A DNA stretch of 64,000 nucleotides from positions 62,001 to 126,000 of the forward strand of contig JBBAWX010000004.1 of the NCBI GenBank assembly GCA_040396955.1. The letters run 5' to 3'. This DNA is from UBA965 sp040396955 (lineage in GTDB: Bacteria > Chloroflexota > Chloroflexia > Chloroflexales > Roseiflexaceae). The position numbers and the translations under genes are program-made. This document shows, one piece after another, positions 35,901 through 43,051 of this stretch; positions within the stretch are counted from its first letter, which is position 1; every line of letters begins with the position of its first letter. Under the pieces are notes generated by a model that was not told the origin of the DNA, did not search any database, and was given only the letters and a program-made list of their open reading frames with translations.

Positions 35901-37817
35901 TTACTTGAAGACGTACTGCGACCAATCTTCGGTCGACATCGGCGCCACAATTTGTGCCGCCTCGGCCCACTTGTACCAGTCATCCACAAGCGTTCCGCTA
36001 ATCAAGATTCCGAGTCCTCCGGTGATGCCACAGAGCGCAGCAAACCACCACGACCACAGGTGAATGTTGTACGAGTTGGCGTTGAAGCCCATCGTCCAGC
36101 GCCAGAAGAGCTGTGCTCGATGTGTCCCCGCACCCTCCACAATCATCTCGTCGATTTCGGCTTCGGCACCCCACTTGGCAGTCGCCACAATGGTGGCGCC
36201 GTGCATGGCGAGCAACAAGACCGAGCCGAGCAAGAAGAAGATCGAAATCATGTGCAACGGATTGTAGTAGATATTGCCGACCTGCAAGTTGACATAGTTG
36301 GTCCAGTCCAAGATGGCTCGGAAGCCGTGTCCTGGTGCCTCAGCCCAGTACCCGCGCAGAATCGGGCGAAAGAGATAGATGACAAAGTACAAGAATAGCG
36401 CAGTCCAAAAGCCAGCGGCCAGTTGCGGGCTCAACCCCGTTTTGCGGGCGCGGCTGTAGAGACGTGCAAACCATGCCAGCACCGAGATGTGCAGGAAGAA
36501 CGTGGCCACCAAGTAGTCGCCACCCTCGTACCACGGCACATTCCACGACAACCCGTACTGCGTCGCCGGCGGATACACCGCCAAGTTCCAGAATTCACGC
36601 ACGAAACTAATCGGGTTGTATCCGACGTCATACATGAAGCTCTGCAAGACGATGAAGACGGTGACCGTGAAGGCTGCCAGCGAAACAACCCCCCACGTGC
36701 CCACATAAATGGGCAGGACGCGGCCATTGCCGAACAAGCGATCCATCAGGTTGACGTACCCCGGGTCGCCAATGCTCCCCTCGAGCCCCTTCTCGAACTC
36801 CTCTTTGTGGAGATCTGGCTCGGGGTCGAGCTTGTCACTCCGCTTCGAGAAGACCAATCCAGCGCCAATCAACACCAACCCTGCACCTGTGCCACTCCAG
36901 ACCGGGACGCGGTCCCAAAAGGCCCAGAAGGCGTTCCAGTCGCGGACAAGCGTGCCCGACAAGAAAATACACACGTTGGCAAACAGCACTGAGGCTGCTC
37001 CGGCCCAAAAGGCCAACCGGTGAATGCCTATCTCACCGATACTGTAGCCTACAATATTGCGCCAAAAGACATCGACGTTGTGCTCAGTCACCGGCCGCCG
37101 GGCAGCGCTCAAAATCGCTGAACCGTGCATGTGCAAAAACAACGTTGATGCAAAGAGCAAGGTCACACCAATCGCATGGAACGGGTTGTAGAAGAAGTTG
37201 TAGTACTGATAGCCGATGTTGCTCAACCAGTCCAGATGGTGCGTAATACCCAAGGGGAATCCGTTACCCCATGCCCCCATCGCCAATGGTCGCAAAATCT
37301 GGAGCGTGATCCATGAGGATACGACCGCACCAAAGGCAATCGGAATCTCCAACCCCATCCGCAACTTCAAGCTGATGTCGATTTGGCGCAACATCCAGCT
37401 CACAAACGCGATGGTGGCAAATATCACTGTCCATTGCCAGGCAAACCCTGGCTCACCGTACCCTACAAGGCTCAATCCCGCACTTATCGGAGGTGGCTCC
37501 AACGTGATTGCCAAGAGGTTATAACGCTGCTCAACAAAAAACGCCTGGTACAGATAGGTGAGAACACCCATCACAATACCAATAATGGCGGTCCCACCAA
37601 AGAACCCTACATAAAAGTTGCCAACCCAGAAATCTAACGGGTCATGCCCGAAAATCTTCTCAGCTAGCGTGCCTCCTGGGCGCTTGTAGTGCGCCTCGAT
37701 TGCCTCAAACGAAATGGCGGCGGCGCGTGGGTCTGCGCCTGCCGAGCTCGTCGAAGCCATTGAAGCGCGATACTCGCCATCGGGTTGCAGCAGTGGCTTT
37801 TGTGGCGCATCAGACAT
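35901..37817 (-). CDS. pufLM: Fused photosynthetic reaction centre L-M protein PufLM
   Basis: One frame of 638 aa (ATG 37817; a GTG at 37826 is also possible) covers both reaction-centre core subunits. The L part (about 1-315) has YNPFHAIGVTLLFASTLFLH and HGSAILSAARRPVTEHNVD. The M part (about 330-638) has YYNPLHMISIFFLLGS and MHGATIVATAKWGAEAEID. These are the bacteriochlorophyll- and iron-ligand helices with conserved His. The join, after LHKEEFEKGLEGSIG, is in frame with no stop. Fusion of pufL and pufM is known from Roseiflexus and relatives, whereas Chloroflexus has separate genes. The protein binds bacteriochlorophyll, bacteriopheophytin and quinone and carries out charge separation. 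Confidence 0.97.
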   Translation of the reverse strand: MSDAPQKPLLQPDGEYRASMASTSSAGADPRAAAISFEAIEAHYKRPGGTLAEKIFGHDPLDFWVGNFYVGFFGGTAIIGIVMGVLTYLYQAFFVEQRYNLLAITLEPPPISAGLSLVGYGEPGFAWQWTVIFATIAFVSWMLRQIDISLKLRMGLEIPIAFGAVVSSWITLQILRPLAMGAWGNGFPLGITHHLDWLSNIGYQYYNFFYNPFHAIGVTLLFASTLFLHMHGSAILSAARRPVTEHNVDVFWRNIVGYSIGEIGIHRLAFWAGAASVLFANVCIFLSGTLVRDWNAFWAFWDRVPVWSGTGAGLVLIGAGLVFSKRSDKLDPEPDLHKEEFEKGLEGSIGDPGYVNLMDRLFGNGRVLPIYVGTWGVVSLAAFTVTVFIVLQSFMYDVGYNPISFVREFWNLAVYPPATQYGLSWNVPWYEGGDYLVATFFLHISVLAWFARLYSRARKTGLSPQLAAGFWTALFLYFVIYLFRPILRGYWAEAPGHGFRAILDWTNYVNLQVGNIYYNPLHMISIFFLLGSVLLLAMHGATIVATAKWGAEAEIDEMIVEGAGTHRAQLFWRWTMGFNANSYNIHLWSWWFAALCGITGGLGILISGTLVDDWYKWAEAAQIVAPMSTEDWSQYVFK

Positions 37818-37932
37818 CGCAGACACTCGCTTTCTAGCGTGTGGCAGAGATCAACTAAGCACCTGCCGTCTCACCACGGGCTAATCCATCGAAATTCAAA
37901 AACTCCCAGACATTCCCTGTGCTACATTCAGA

Positions 37933-37962
37933 GCGGGCCGAACGAATTACCGCTCGACCCGC
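37933..37962 (-). promoter_or_regulatory. Intercistronic hairpin between pufA and pufLM
   Basis: GCGGGCCGAACG and CGCTCGACCCGC form a 12-bp stem with two G-T pairs and a loop of six bases. It lies about 50 bases after the pufA stop. In purple bacteria a hairpin here protects the antenna mRNA from decay and lowers pufLM expression; the same role is inferred. Confidence 0.55.
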
Positions 37963-38012
37963 GACTGGCCAATCATTCTTCCGGTGATTGATCCGTTTCG
38001 ATCACGAGCGCA

Positions 38013-38144
38013 TTATCCGCCGAAGATGCTGCTGTATTTGTCTGAGCTCAAAACCACGAAGTGGTTCAACAAGCCCATGATGACACCCAGCAACGTCCCC
38101 AGTACCACGGCAGTGCGAAAATCGAGTGGCCGGTTGGGCAACAT
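38013..38144 (-). CDS. pufA: Light-harvesting alpha polypeptide PufA
   Basis: The 43-aa peptide begins MLPNRPLDFRTAVVLGT and ends LSSDKYSSIFGG. It has one membrane helix and the bacteriochlorophyll-ligand His in GLLNHFVVLSS. It is close in length and pattern to the 44-aa alpha subunit of the Chloroflexus B808-866 complex (HFIVLSS). A GAGGAAG site precedes the ATG. It is 65 bases downstream of pufB and 195 bases upstream of pufLM. Confidence 0.95.
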   Translation of the reverse strand: MLPNRPLDFRTAVVLGTLLGVIMGLLNHFVVLSSDKYSSIFGG

Positions 38145-38209
38145 ATGCTTCCTCACTTACTCTGACGGCGTCTTGCGCATGGCGCTCAACTTCCCGTCAC
38201 TTCCGATTC

Positions 38210-38377
38210 CTAGTTGAACCAAGGCTTCCACGACCAGATCAAAATGTGGGCCACAGCTGCGATTGCCAAGAAGCCGTACATTGACTTCACCACAATCCCG
38301 TGTACCATCCATTCTTCATTGGTGAACAGCGACTTCCATTGTGCTGGCACCAAATCGTTGTTTGGCTTATCTGCCAT
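38210..38377 (-). CDS. pufB: Light-harvesting beta polypeptide PufB
   Basis: The 55-aa peptide starts MADKPNNDLVPAQWKSLF. It carries two His in the typical positions: EEWMVHGIVVKS before the helix and AVAHILIWSWKPW at its end, the latter being the pigment ligand. A strong GGGGGTGA ribosome site lies 11 bases upstream. As first gene of the puf operon it is about 140 bases from the promoter. It forms the antenna ring with PufA. Confidence 0.95.
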   Translation of the reverse strand: MADKPNNDLVPAQWKSLFTNEEWMVHGIVVKSMYGFLAIAAVAHILIWSWKPWFN

Positions 38378-38521
38378 AGTAGTCACCCCCTTTCAACGGG
38401 TCTCGTGCCGGATCTACATCCAAGCAACTGGTCTGCCCCGCCTGCTCTCATGCTCACCACTCTTACGTGCCTTTTGCCGTCGTTGGCGATGATGTTAAGA
38501 GTTTAGTCAGGACTTGTCACG

Positions 38522-38551
38522 ATTATAGCCACTCCATATGATGAAAGTCAA
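38522..38551 (-). promoter_or_regulatory. puf operon promoter
   Basis: On the minus strand TTGACT (38546-38551) and TATAAT (38522-38527) are separated by 18 bp, a near-consensus sigma-70 type promoter. It would give a leader of about 135 nt before pufB. Confidence 0.8.
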
Positions 38552-38565
38552 CGTGGAATTATTAC

Positions 38566-38621
38566 GCATATGCTACACATATGTTGCACAATTAGTTCGA
38601 TTTTTGTCTGTGTATATGTTG
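38566..38621. promoter_or_regulatory. Repeated AT-rich elements upstream of the puf promoter
   Basis: Palindrome GCATATGC (38566-38573) lies 14 bases upstream of the -35 box. ATATGTTG occurs at 38579-38586 and again at 38614-38621, exactly 35 bp apart, within related contexts (ACACATATGTTGCACA and GTGTATATGTTGTATA). Further TGTGTA words follow to 38650. They are candidate operators for the divergent MerR/B12 regulator. Confidence 0.45.
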
Positions 38622-38664
38622 TATATACTATGCGTATCAAATGTGTATAAACACCACTGTACTG

Positions 38665-38680
38665 CGTAGTATGCACTACG
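38665..38680. repeat. Inverted repeat in the puf/regulator spacer
   Basis: CGTAGT ATGC ACTACG is a 6-bp inverted repeat. The rest of 38622-38956 is AT-rich and holds no gene I can support. Confidence 0.35.
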
Positions 38681-38956
38681 AAAGTGCGAAAAACCGCATG
38701 AATATCCAAAAAAATACCAGCTCTGTACTACCGCTATAGTGCAGAAACAAAACTACATTTCTTGTGTAACGATGAAAACGTCTATTGTTGCTCCAAATGG
38801 TGCTCAGTCGACGATTACACAGACAGATGTGGAATAATATCTAAAAAATTATTTACACAAAAACAAATCCTACGCCATTGCTGAGGATGGGGGCTCGCGA
38901 TGGCTCAATCACGAGGGGAGTACGTAGAGCGCAGCTCGCCAACGGATCGTTGCCCG

Positions 38957-38974
38957 TGTGGAGCATGCTCCACA
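38957..38974. promoter_or_regulatory. 18-bp perfect palindrome at the regulator promoter
   Basis: TGTGGAGCATGCTCCACA is fully self-complementary. It lies directly upstream of TTGACA (38980-38985) and of TATAAT (38993-38998), so a protein bound here would touch the promoter of the MerR/B12 gene. Confidence 0.55.
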
Positions 38975-39002
38975 TTTGCTTGACAAATGGAGTATAATCA
39001 AG

Positions 39003-39046
39003 CTAATGAAATAAGTCTTCGCTCACAATTTCGCATATTTCATTAG
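39003..39046 (+). promoter_or_regulatory. Inverted repeat in the regulator leader
   Basis: CTAATGAAATA (39003-39013) and TATTTCATTAG (39036-39046) are perfect inverted repeats 22 bp apart. They lie between the -10 element and the start codon at 39113, either as an RNA hairpin or as an operator. Confidence 0.5.
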
Positions 39047-39112
39047 TTATTCGTTTGGCGTATTGAGCACGAGGCTTTTTGCGACAATATTCCCCAACTA
39101 GTGAGGTGGTCG

Positions 39113-40165
39113 ATGATTGACAAAATCCGACACCTACTTGCCTTCTCTGACACTCCACGTTACAACATCAAGGCAGTAGTCCAGCAGACACAGGTGAATG
39201 TTTCTACATTGCGTGCCTGGGAGCAACGCTACGGCGTGCCACAGCCAAAACGTACCGATCATGGTCACCGACTCTATTCGCAACGCGATATAGAGATCAT
39301 CAAATGGCTCAAACAGGCCACGGAAGATGGCGTCTCTATCAGTCAGGCGGTAGCCATGTTGGTGGCCGGCCCTGAAGAGTCCGTTCTTGCTGGGGAGAGC
39401 ACCAGTGCGGAATCGCTCACGCCCATGGTCCACATCGGTGAAGCGGGGTGGCCCGATTTGCGGCAACAACTGCTGGCAGCGTTGCTCGACGTTGATTTGC
39501 GTCAGGCACATGTGTTGATGAACACGGCGGTTTCGCTGTTCCCGGTCGATGTGTTGGTCTTTGATGTCATTTTGCCCATCATGACCGATCTTGGGCAACA
39601 GTGGATGCACAACACCGGCACCGGTTGTATTGCCAATGAGCAGGTAGCGGTGCAGTTTTTTCGTCAGCGTTTGGCGAGTTTGATGCAAATCCATGCGCCA
39701 TTTACGCATGGGCCACGCCTGATTTGTGGTGGTGCTCCTAGTGACCAGCACGAGCTGGGTGCGCTCATCTATGCCTTGCTGATGGAGCAGCAGGGGTGGG
39801 ATGTCATCTATCTTGGTCCCAATCTCGGAATCGAAGGAATCAGTGAATTTTTGGTCAAGCAAGCACCGGCACTCTTTGTGTTGTCGGCGAGCATGATCGA
39901 TCAGGTGGTTGCGGTCCAACAAATCGGTCAGATGGCACTCGGACTCCACCATCATGGAATCCATTTTGGGTATGCGGGGCGCATATTTGTCAGTAATCCA
40001 GAGCTCTGCCAACGGATGCCAGGCACCTACATGGGGGATGACTTTGCCACTGCCCTGCAACAAGCGATTATGATGAGCGAAGAAAACAACATGACACCGT
40101 GGCACGATCCCAAGCGCTTGACGCGTGCCGGTGCCCATACACGGATGCGACTTGGTCTCCAGTAA
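39113..40165 (+). CDS. MerR-family regulator with B12-binding domain (CarH/LitR-like)
   Basis: The ATG at 39113 follows GTGAGGTGG and gives 350 aa. Residues 17-83 are a MerR DNA-binding domain (VSTLRAWEQRYGVPQPKRTD, then GHRLYS). Residues 113-195 form the helical B12 cap, and 201-330 a Rossmann B12 domain with the lower-ligand motif DQHELG (His213). In CarH photoreceptors the cap has W-x9-EH; here Trp164 is followed at a longer distance by Glu176-Gln177, so the upper-face His is replaced. It is divergent from the puf operon, 735 bp away. It may repress or activate puf in response to light or adenosylcobalamin (inference). The next gene, 31 bases on, is probably co-transcribed. Confidence 0.88.
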   Translation: MIDKIRHLLAFSDTPRYNIKAVVQQTQVNVSTLRAWEQRYGVPQPKRTDHGHRLYSQRDIEIIKWLKQATEDGVSISQAVAMLVAGPEESVLAGESTSAESLTPMVHIGEAGWPDLRQQLLAALLDVDLRQAHVLMNTAVSLFPVDVLVFDVILPIMTDLGQQWMHNTGTGCIANEQVAVQFFRQRLASLMQIHAPFTHGPRLICGGAPSDQHELGALIYALLMEQQGWDVIYLGPNLGIEGISEFLVKQAPALFVLSASMIDQVVAVQQIGQMALGLHHHGIHFGYAGRIFVSNPELCQRMPGTYMGDDFATALQQAIMMSEENNMTPWHDPKRLTRAGAHTRMRLGLQ

Positions 40166-40196
40166 GAGATCTGTCGCACGGTGAAGGAGGTACGCA

Positions 40197-40628
40197 ATGC
40201 GTGCCATTGAGGGTTGGTTGAACAGCAGTGGGAATCGTGTGGCTGCCGAGCTTGAAGATCGTGGTGAACAAATATGTAAATTGGTGACCGATCAGTTGGT
40301 GCGCACCTACACCAACCTCTGTCGTGACCCTGAGCGTATTGACAACCAAGAGATGCAACGGCACGCCTATGTCGAATCGCCGCGGCGGATTCATCGTCTA
40401 GTGCAAGTGGTGTTGCGGTTACGTACTGTGGAAGTCATTGAACGCGAATGCGCATGGTCACTTACGGTGTTGCCGCGCTACGGGGTGACACGTCAGCACA
40501 TGCAGGCAATGGTGCATTGGTATTTTGAAGCGGCACGGACGCTCACCAATATTGATTCTGCTGATCGGCGTTCGCTGGATATGATTGAGCATATTTTCAT
40601 CAACGCGCTCGAGCCCACCTTGGCGTGA
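40197..40628 (+). CDS. Small helical protein of unknown function downstream of the B12 regulator
   Basis: The 143-aa protein starts at an ATG preceded by the strong site AAGGAGG. It appears wholly alpha-helical and soluble, with segments such as RGEQICKLVTDQLVRTYTN, RRIHRLVQVVLRLRTVEVIE and MQAMVHWYFEAARTLTNID. It has no DNA-binding or catalytic motif I recognise. The helix pattern loosely recalls N-terminal sensor domains of RsbR-type proteins. It is followed directly by a terminator, so it forms a two-gene unit with the MerR/B12 gene and may modulate that regulator. Confidence 0.65.
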   Translation: MRAIEGWLNSSGNRVAAELEDRGEQICKLVTDQLVRTYTNLCRDPERIDNQEMQRHAYVESPRRIHRLVQVVLRLRTVEVIERECAWSLTVLPRYGVTRQHMQAMVHWYFEAARTLTNIDSADRRSLDMIEHIFINALEPTLA

Positions 40629-40649
40629 TCTGTAGAACGTACGATTGTA

Positions 40650-40679
40650 CGCACCACGAGGAAGCTTCCTCGTGGTGCG
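40650..40679 (+). terminator. Terminator of the regulator unit
   Basis: CGCACCACGAGGAAG and CTTCCTCGTGGTGCG form a perfect 15-bp self-complementary stem 22 bases after the stop. It lacks a long T run (TTGCGTTGG follows). A TATAAT at 40689-40694 just beyond may serve the SGNH gene. Confidence 0.7.
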
Positions 40680-40737
40680 TTGCGTTGGTATAATAGGCGC
40701 AACAGTCGATATCACGCTGGAGAACATTGGGACAGAT

Positions 40738-41454
40738 ATGACAACCTTGGTCTGTTTGGGTGATAGTATTACTCAAGGGCATATCGGGTATGCCTACGCT
40801 GAGCTGTTGCAGGCACGCTTCCCCGCGGTGCGCATCATTAATGCGGGCATCGATGGTGATACGACACTCAACCTTTGGCATCGGCTCGAACGCGATGTGC
40901 TGGTACATGCGCCCGATATCGTCACTATCATGGTCGGGCTTAACGATTTCGGGACTGAGTTTGGCGAGCCACTCAGCCAAGCCTATTACCGGCTACTCAA
41001 AAAGGTGCCCATCCGTATCGGCATTGCCACCTATGCCACCCTGTATCGTGCCATCGTGGAGCGTTTGCAACGCGCTGGGTGTCGTGTCGTGTTGTTGACC
41101 CCTACCACATTGGGAGAACTCCCCGATACCGCAGGTCAGGCGATTCTTGATGGCTATGCCGATGTCGTGCGTCAGTTGGCGCATGTGTATGCTCTGCCAT
41201 TGGCCGACGTCCGGGCCGCGTTTGTGCACGAAATGCGTCAACATCCGCGGGTGGGGCGCGAATACCATCTCTGGATGGTGCCATACGACCAGTGGCGTAT
41301 CCGCTATTTGGGTAATTCCTATGCTCGGATTGCCGAGCAACGTGGTCAGCGGCTGTTGGTTGATGGGGTGCATCTCAATCTTGCGGGGGCTACCTTGGTT
41401 GCTGAGGTAGTTGCTCCGGTCATCCAAACACTCCTAGAAGGAACGCATCCATGA
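40738..41454 (+). CDS. SGNH/GDSL-family hydrolase
   Basis: The start MTTLVCLGDSITQGHIG at 40738 gives 238 aa. The catalytic Ser is in block I (GDSITQG), the oxyanion Gly in NAGIDGDTT, the Asn in block III (GLNDFG) and the Asp-His pair in block V (DGVHLNLAG). There is no signal peptide, so it is a cytoplasmic esterase, lipase-like or acyl-hydrolase enzyme. Its stop overlaps the murE start, and the two are one operon. A role in cell-envelope metabolism is only suggested by that neighbour. Confidence 0.85.
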   Translation: MTTLVCLGDSITQGHIGYAYAELLQARFPAVRIINAGIDGDTTLNLWHRLERDVLVHAPDIVTIMVGLNDFGTEFGEPLSQAYYRLLKKVPIRIGIATYATLYRAIVERLQRAGCRVVLLTPTTLGELPDTAGQAILDGYADVVRQLAHVYALPLADVRAAFVHEMRQHPRVGREYHLWMVPYDQWRIRYLGNSYARIAEQRGQRLLVDGVHLNLAGATLVAEVVAPVIQTLLEGTHP

Positions 41455-42980
41455 TGACCATGGCTCAGTTGTTGCCGGTTATTCCCGATGTCTGTGCGCA
41501 TTTCGGTGATCTATCGCTCCCGGTGACACAGGTCGTCTATGATTCGCGCCAAGCGGTACCTGGTGCAGTATTTGTGGCCTATCACGGCTTTCATAGTGAT
41601 GGGCACGCCTTTATTGCGGCTGCCATTGAGCGTGGAGCAACGGCTGTCATCTACGAAGACGCCAATTACGACGGACGTATCTCAGTGGCTGCTGTGCGGG
41701 TGACCTCCGCACGCCCTGCTTTGGGGCATGTGGCGGCCGCACTGGCTGCATATCCGGGTGCGCAGTTGCGCGTAATCGGTATTACGGGCACCGATGGCAA
41801 AACGACCACCACCTACCTGACAGCACTCGCTCTTGATGTTGCTGGGCGCTCGTCCGGCTTGGTCGGTACGGCTGATTTCAAAGTGGGGCCACGCTTGTGG
41901 GCCAACGCTACGCGCCAAAGTACTCCAGAGGCACCCGAAATCCAAGCCATGCTGGGGCAAATGGTGGCGGCGGGGTGTACCCATGCGGTGCTTGAATCCA
42001 CCTCACACGCCCTTTCACGACGTTGGCAACGCCTGGCTGGATGTGGTTTTGATGTGGCTGTGCTGACCAATGTGACCAGCGAGCACCTTGATTTCCATGG
42101 CACGGTAGAGCAGTACCGCCGTGATAAGGCGGTACTCTTCGAGATGCTCGGTGAGCCAAGCGCCGTACCCCTCAAGCAACGCAAAGTGGCCATCGTGAAT
42201 GCCGATGACCCGCACCACCGTATGTTTTTGCAGGCCGCACCACTCCGTGCTGAGCGCCTCACCTACGCCGTGCATCAACGCGCCGATGTACAAGCCCGCA
42301 CCATCCGTAGTAGTGCCAAAGGCATCACGTTTGAGCTCGAGTCGCATTGGGGGCATCGTCTAGTGGAGCTACGTCTGACCGGTGATTTTAATGTTTGGAA
42401 TACACTCGCCGCACTGACCGTTGCTCTGAGCGAAGGTATCCCCATCGATGATGCGTTGACCGTGTTGTCGCAGGTGGAGGGGGTGCGTGGGCGCATGCAA
42501 CGTATCGTCGCCGGGCAACCCTTTGAAGTACTCGTCGACTATGCGCATACACCGGCCGCCTTCGAAAAAGTCATGAGCCTGGTGCGACCACTCATCGATC
42601 GCCGCATATTGGTGGTCTTTGGCTCCGCAGGGGAGCGTGACCGCGAAAAGCGCCCCGTACAAGGTGCCGTGGCCGCCCAGTACTGTGATGTGCTCTATAT
42701 CACCGACGAAGATCCACGTGGCGAAGATCGGATGGCGATTTTGCGCGATATTGCAGCAGGAGCCACCGCCGCCGGACGGCGTGAGGGGGAGGATATGTTT
42801 TTGATTCCCGATCGGCGTGAGGCGATTGCTGCTGCGCTCCATGCCGCCGAGCCTGGAGACTTGGTGTTGTTGTTGGGGAAGGGGCACGAGGGAAGCATTC
42901 TCTATGCCACGGGAGCATTGGCATGGGATGAATCAGCGCTCGCCCGCGAAATATTGGGGCTACGCGGTTACTCCCGTTGA
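41451..42980 (+). CDS. murE: MurE, UDP-MurNAc-tripeptide synthetase
   Basis: The 509-aa ligase has all three Mur domains. The N-terminal one binds UDP (YDSRQAVPGAVFVAYHG). The central ATPase has GITGTDGKTTTTYL, and ESTSHAL and NVTSEHLDFHGTVE. The C-terminal one has VDYAHTPAAFEKVM and FGSAGERDREKRP. The amino-acid selecting loop reads TDEDPRGED (near residue 420) where meso-diaminopimelate enzymes usually have DNPR. The third residue may therefore be another diamino acid such as L-ornithine, which is known from Chloroflexus peptidoglycan. The start overlaps the SGNH gene by four bases. Confidence 0.94.
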   Translation: MMTMAQLLPVIPDVCAHFGDLSLPVTQVVYDSRQAVPGAVFVAYHGFHSDGHAFIAAAIERGATAVIYEDANYDGRISVAAVRVTSARPALGHVAAALAAYPGAQLRVIGITGTDGKTTTTYLTALALDVAGRSSGLVGTADFKVGPRLWANATRQSTPEAPEIQAMLGQMVAAGCTHAVLESTSHALSRRWQRLAGCGFDVAVLTNVTSEHLDFHGTVEQYRRDKAVLFEMLGEPSAVPLKQRKVAIVNADDPHHRMFLQAAPLRAERLTYAVHQRADVQARTIRSSAKGITFELESHWGHRLVELRLTGDFNVWNTLAALTVALSEGIPIDDALTVLSQVEGVRGRMQRIVAGQPFEVLVDYAHTPAAFEKVMSLVRPLIDRRILVVFGSAGERDREKRPVQGAVAAQYCDVLYITDEDPRGEDRMAILRDIAAGATAAGRREGEDMFLIPDRREAIAAALHAAEPGDLVLLLGKGHEGSILYATGALAWDESALAREILGLRGYSR

Positions 42981-42995
42981 ATCTGCCTACACAAC

Positions 42996-43027
42996 GCCCT
43001 CGGCGGTGTGTAGGCACTGCCGAGGGC
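42996..43027. terminator. Terminator after murE, shared with the convergent argD-like gene
   Basis: GCCCTCGGCGGTG and CACTGCCGAGGGC form a 13-bp stem with one G-T pair and a six-base loop, between convergent stop codons. Confidence 0.75.
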
Positions 43028-43051
43028 GCTGATACCCGTGAATTCCGTGAA

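Noticed and set aside
38772..38837. 21-codon plus-strand frame in the puf/regulator spacer
   Set aside because: No ribosome site, and the surrounding AT-rich region looks regulatory; too short to support.
39134..40207. 357-aa minus-strand open frame opposite the MerR/B12 gene
   Set aside because: It is fully antisense to a gene with clear MerR and B12 motifs, and its translation has no recognisable domain.
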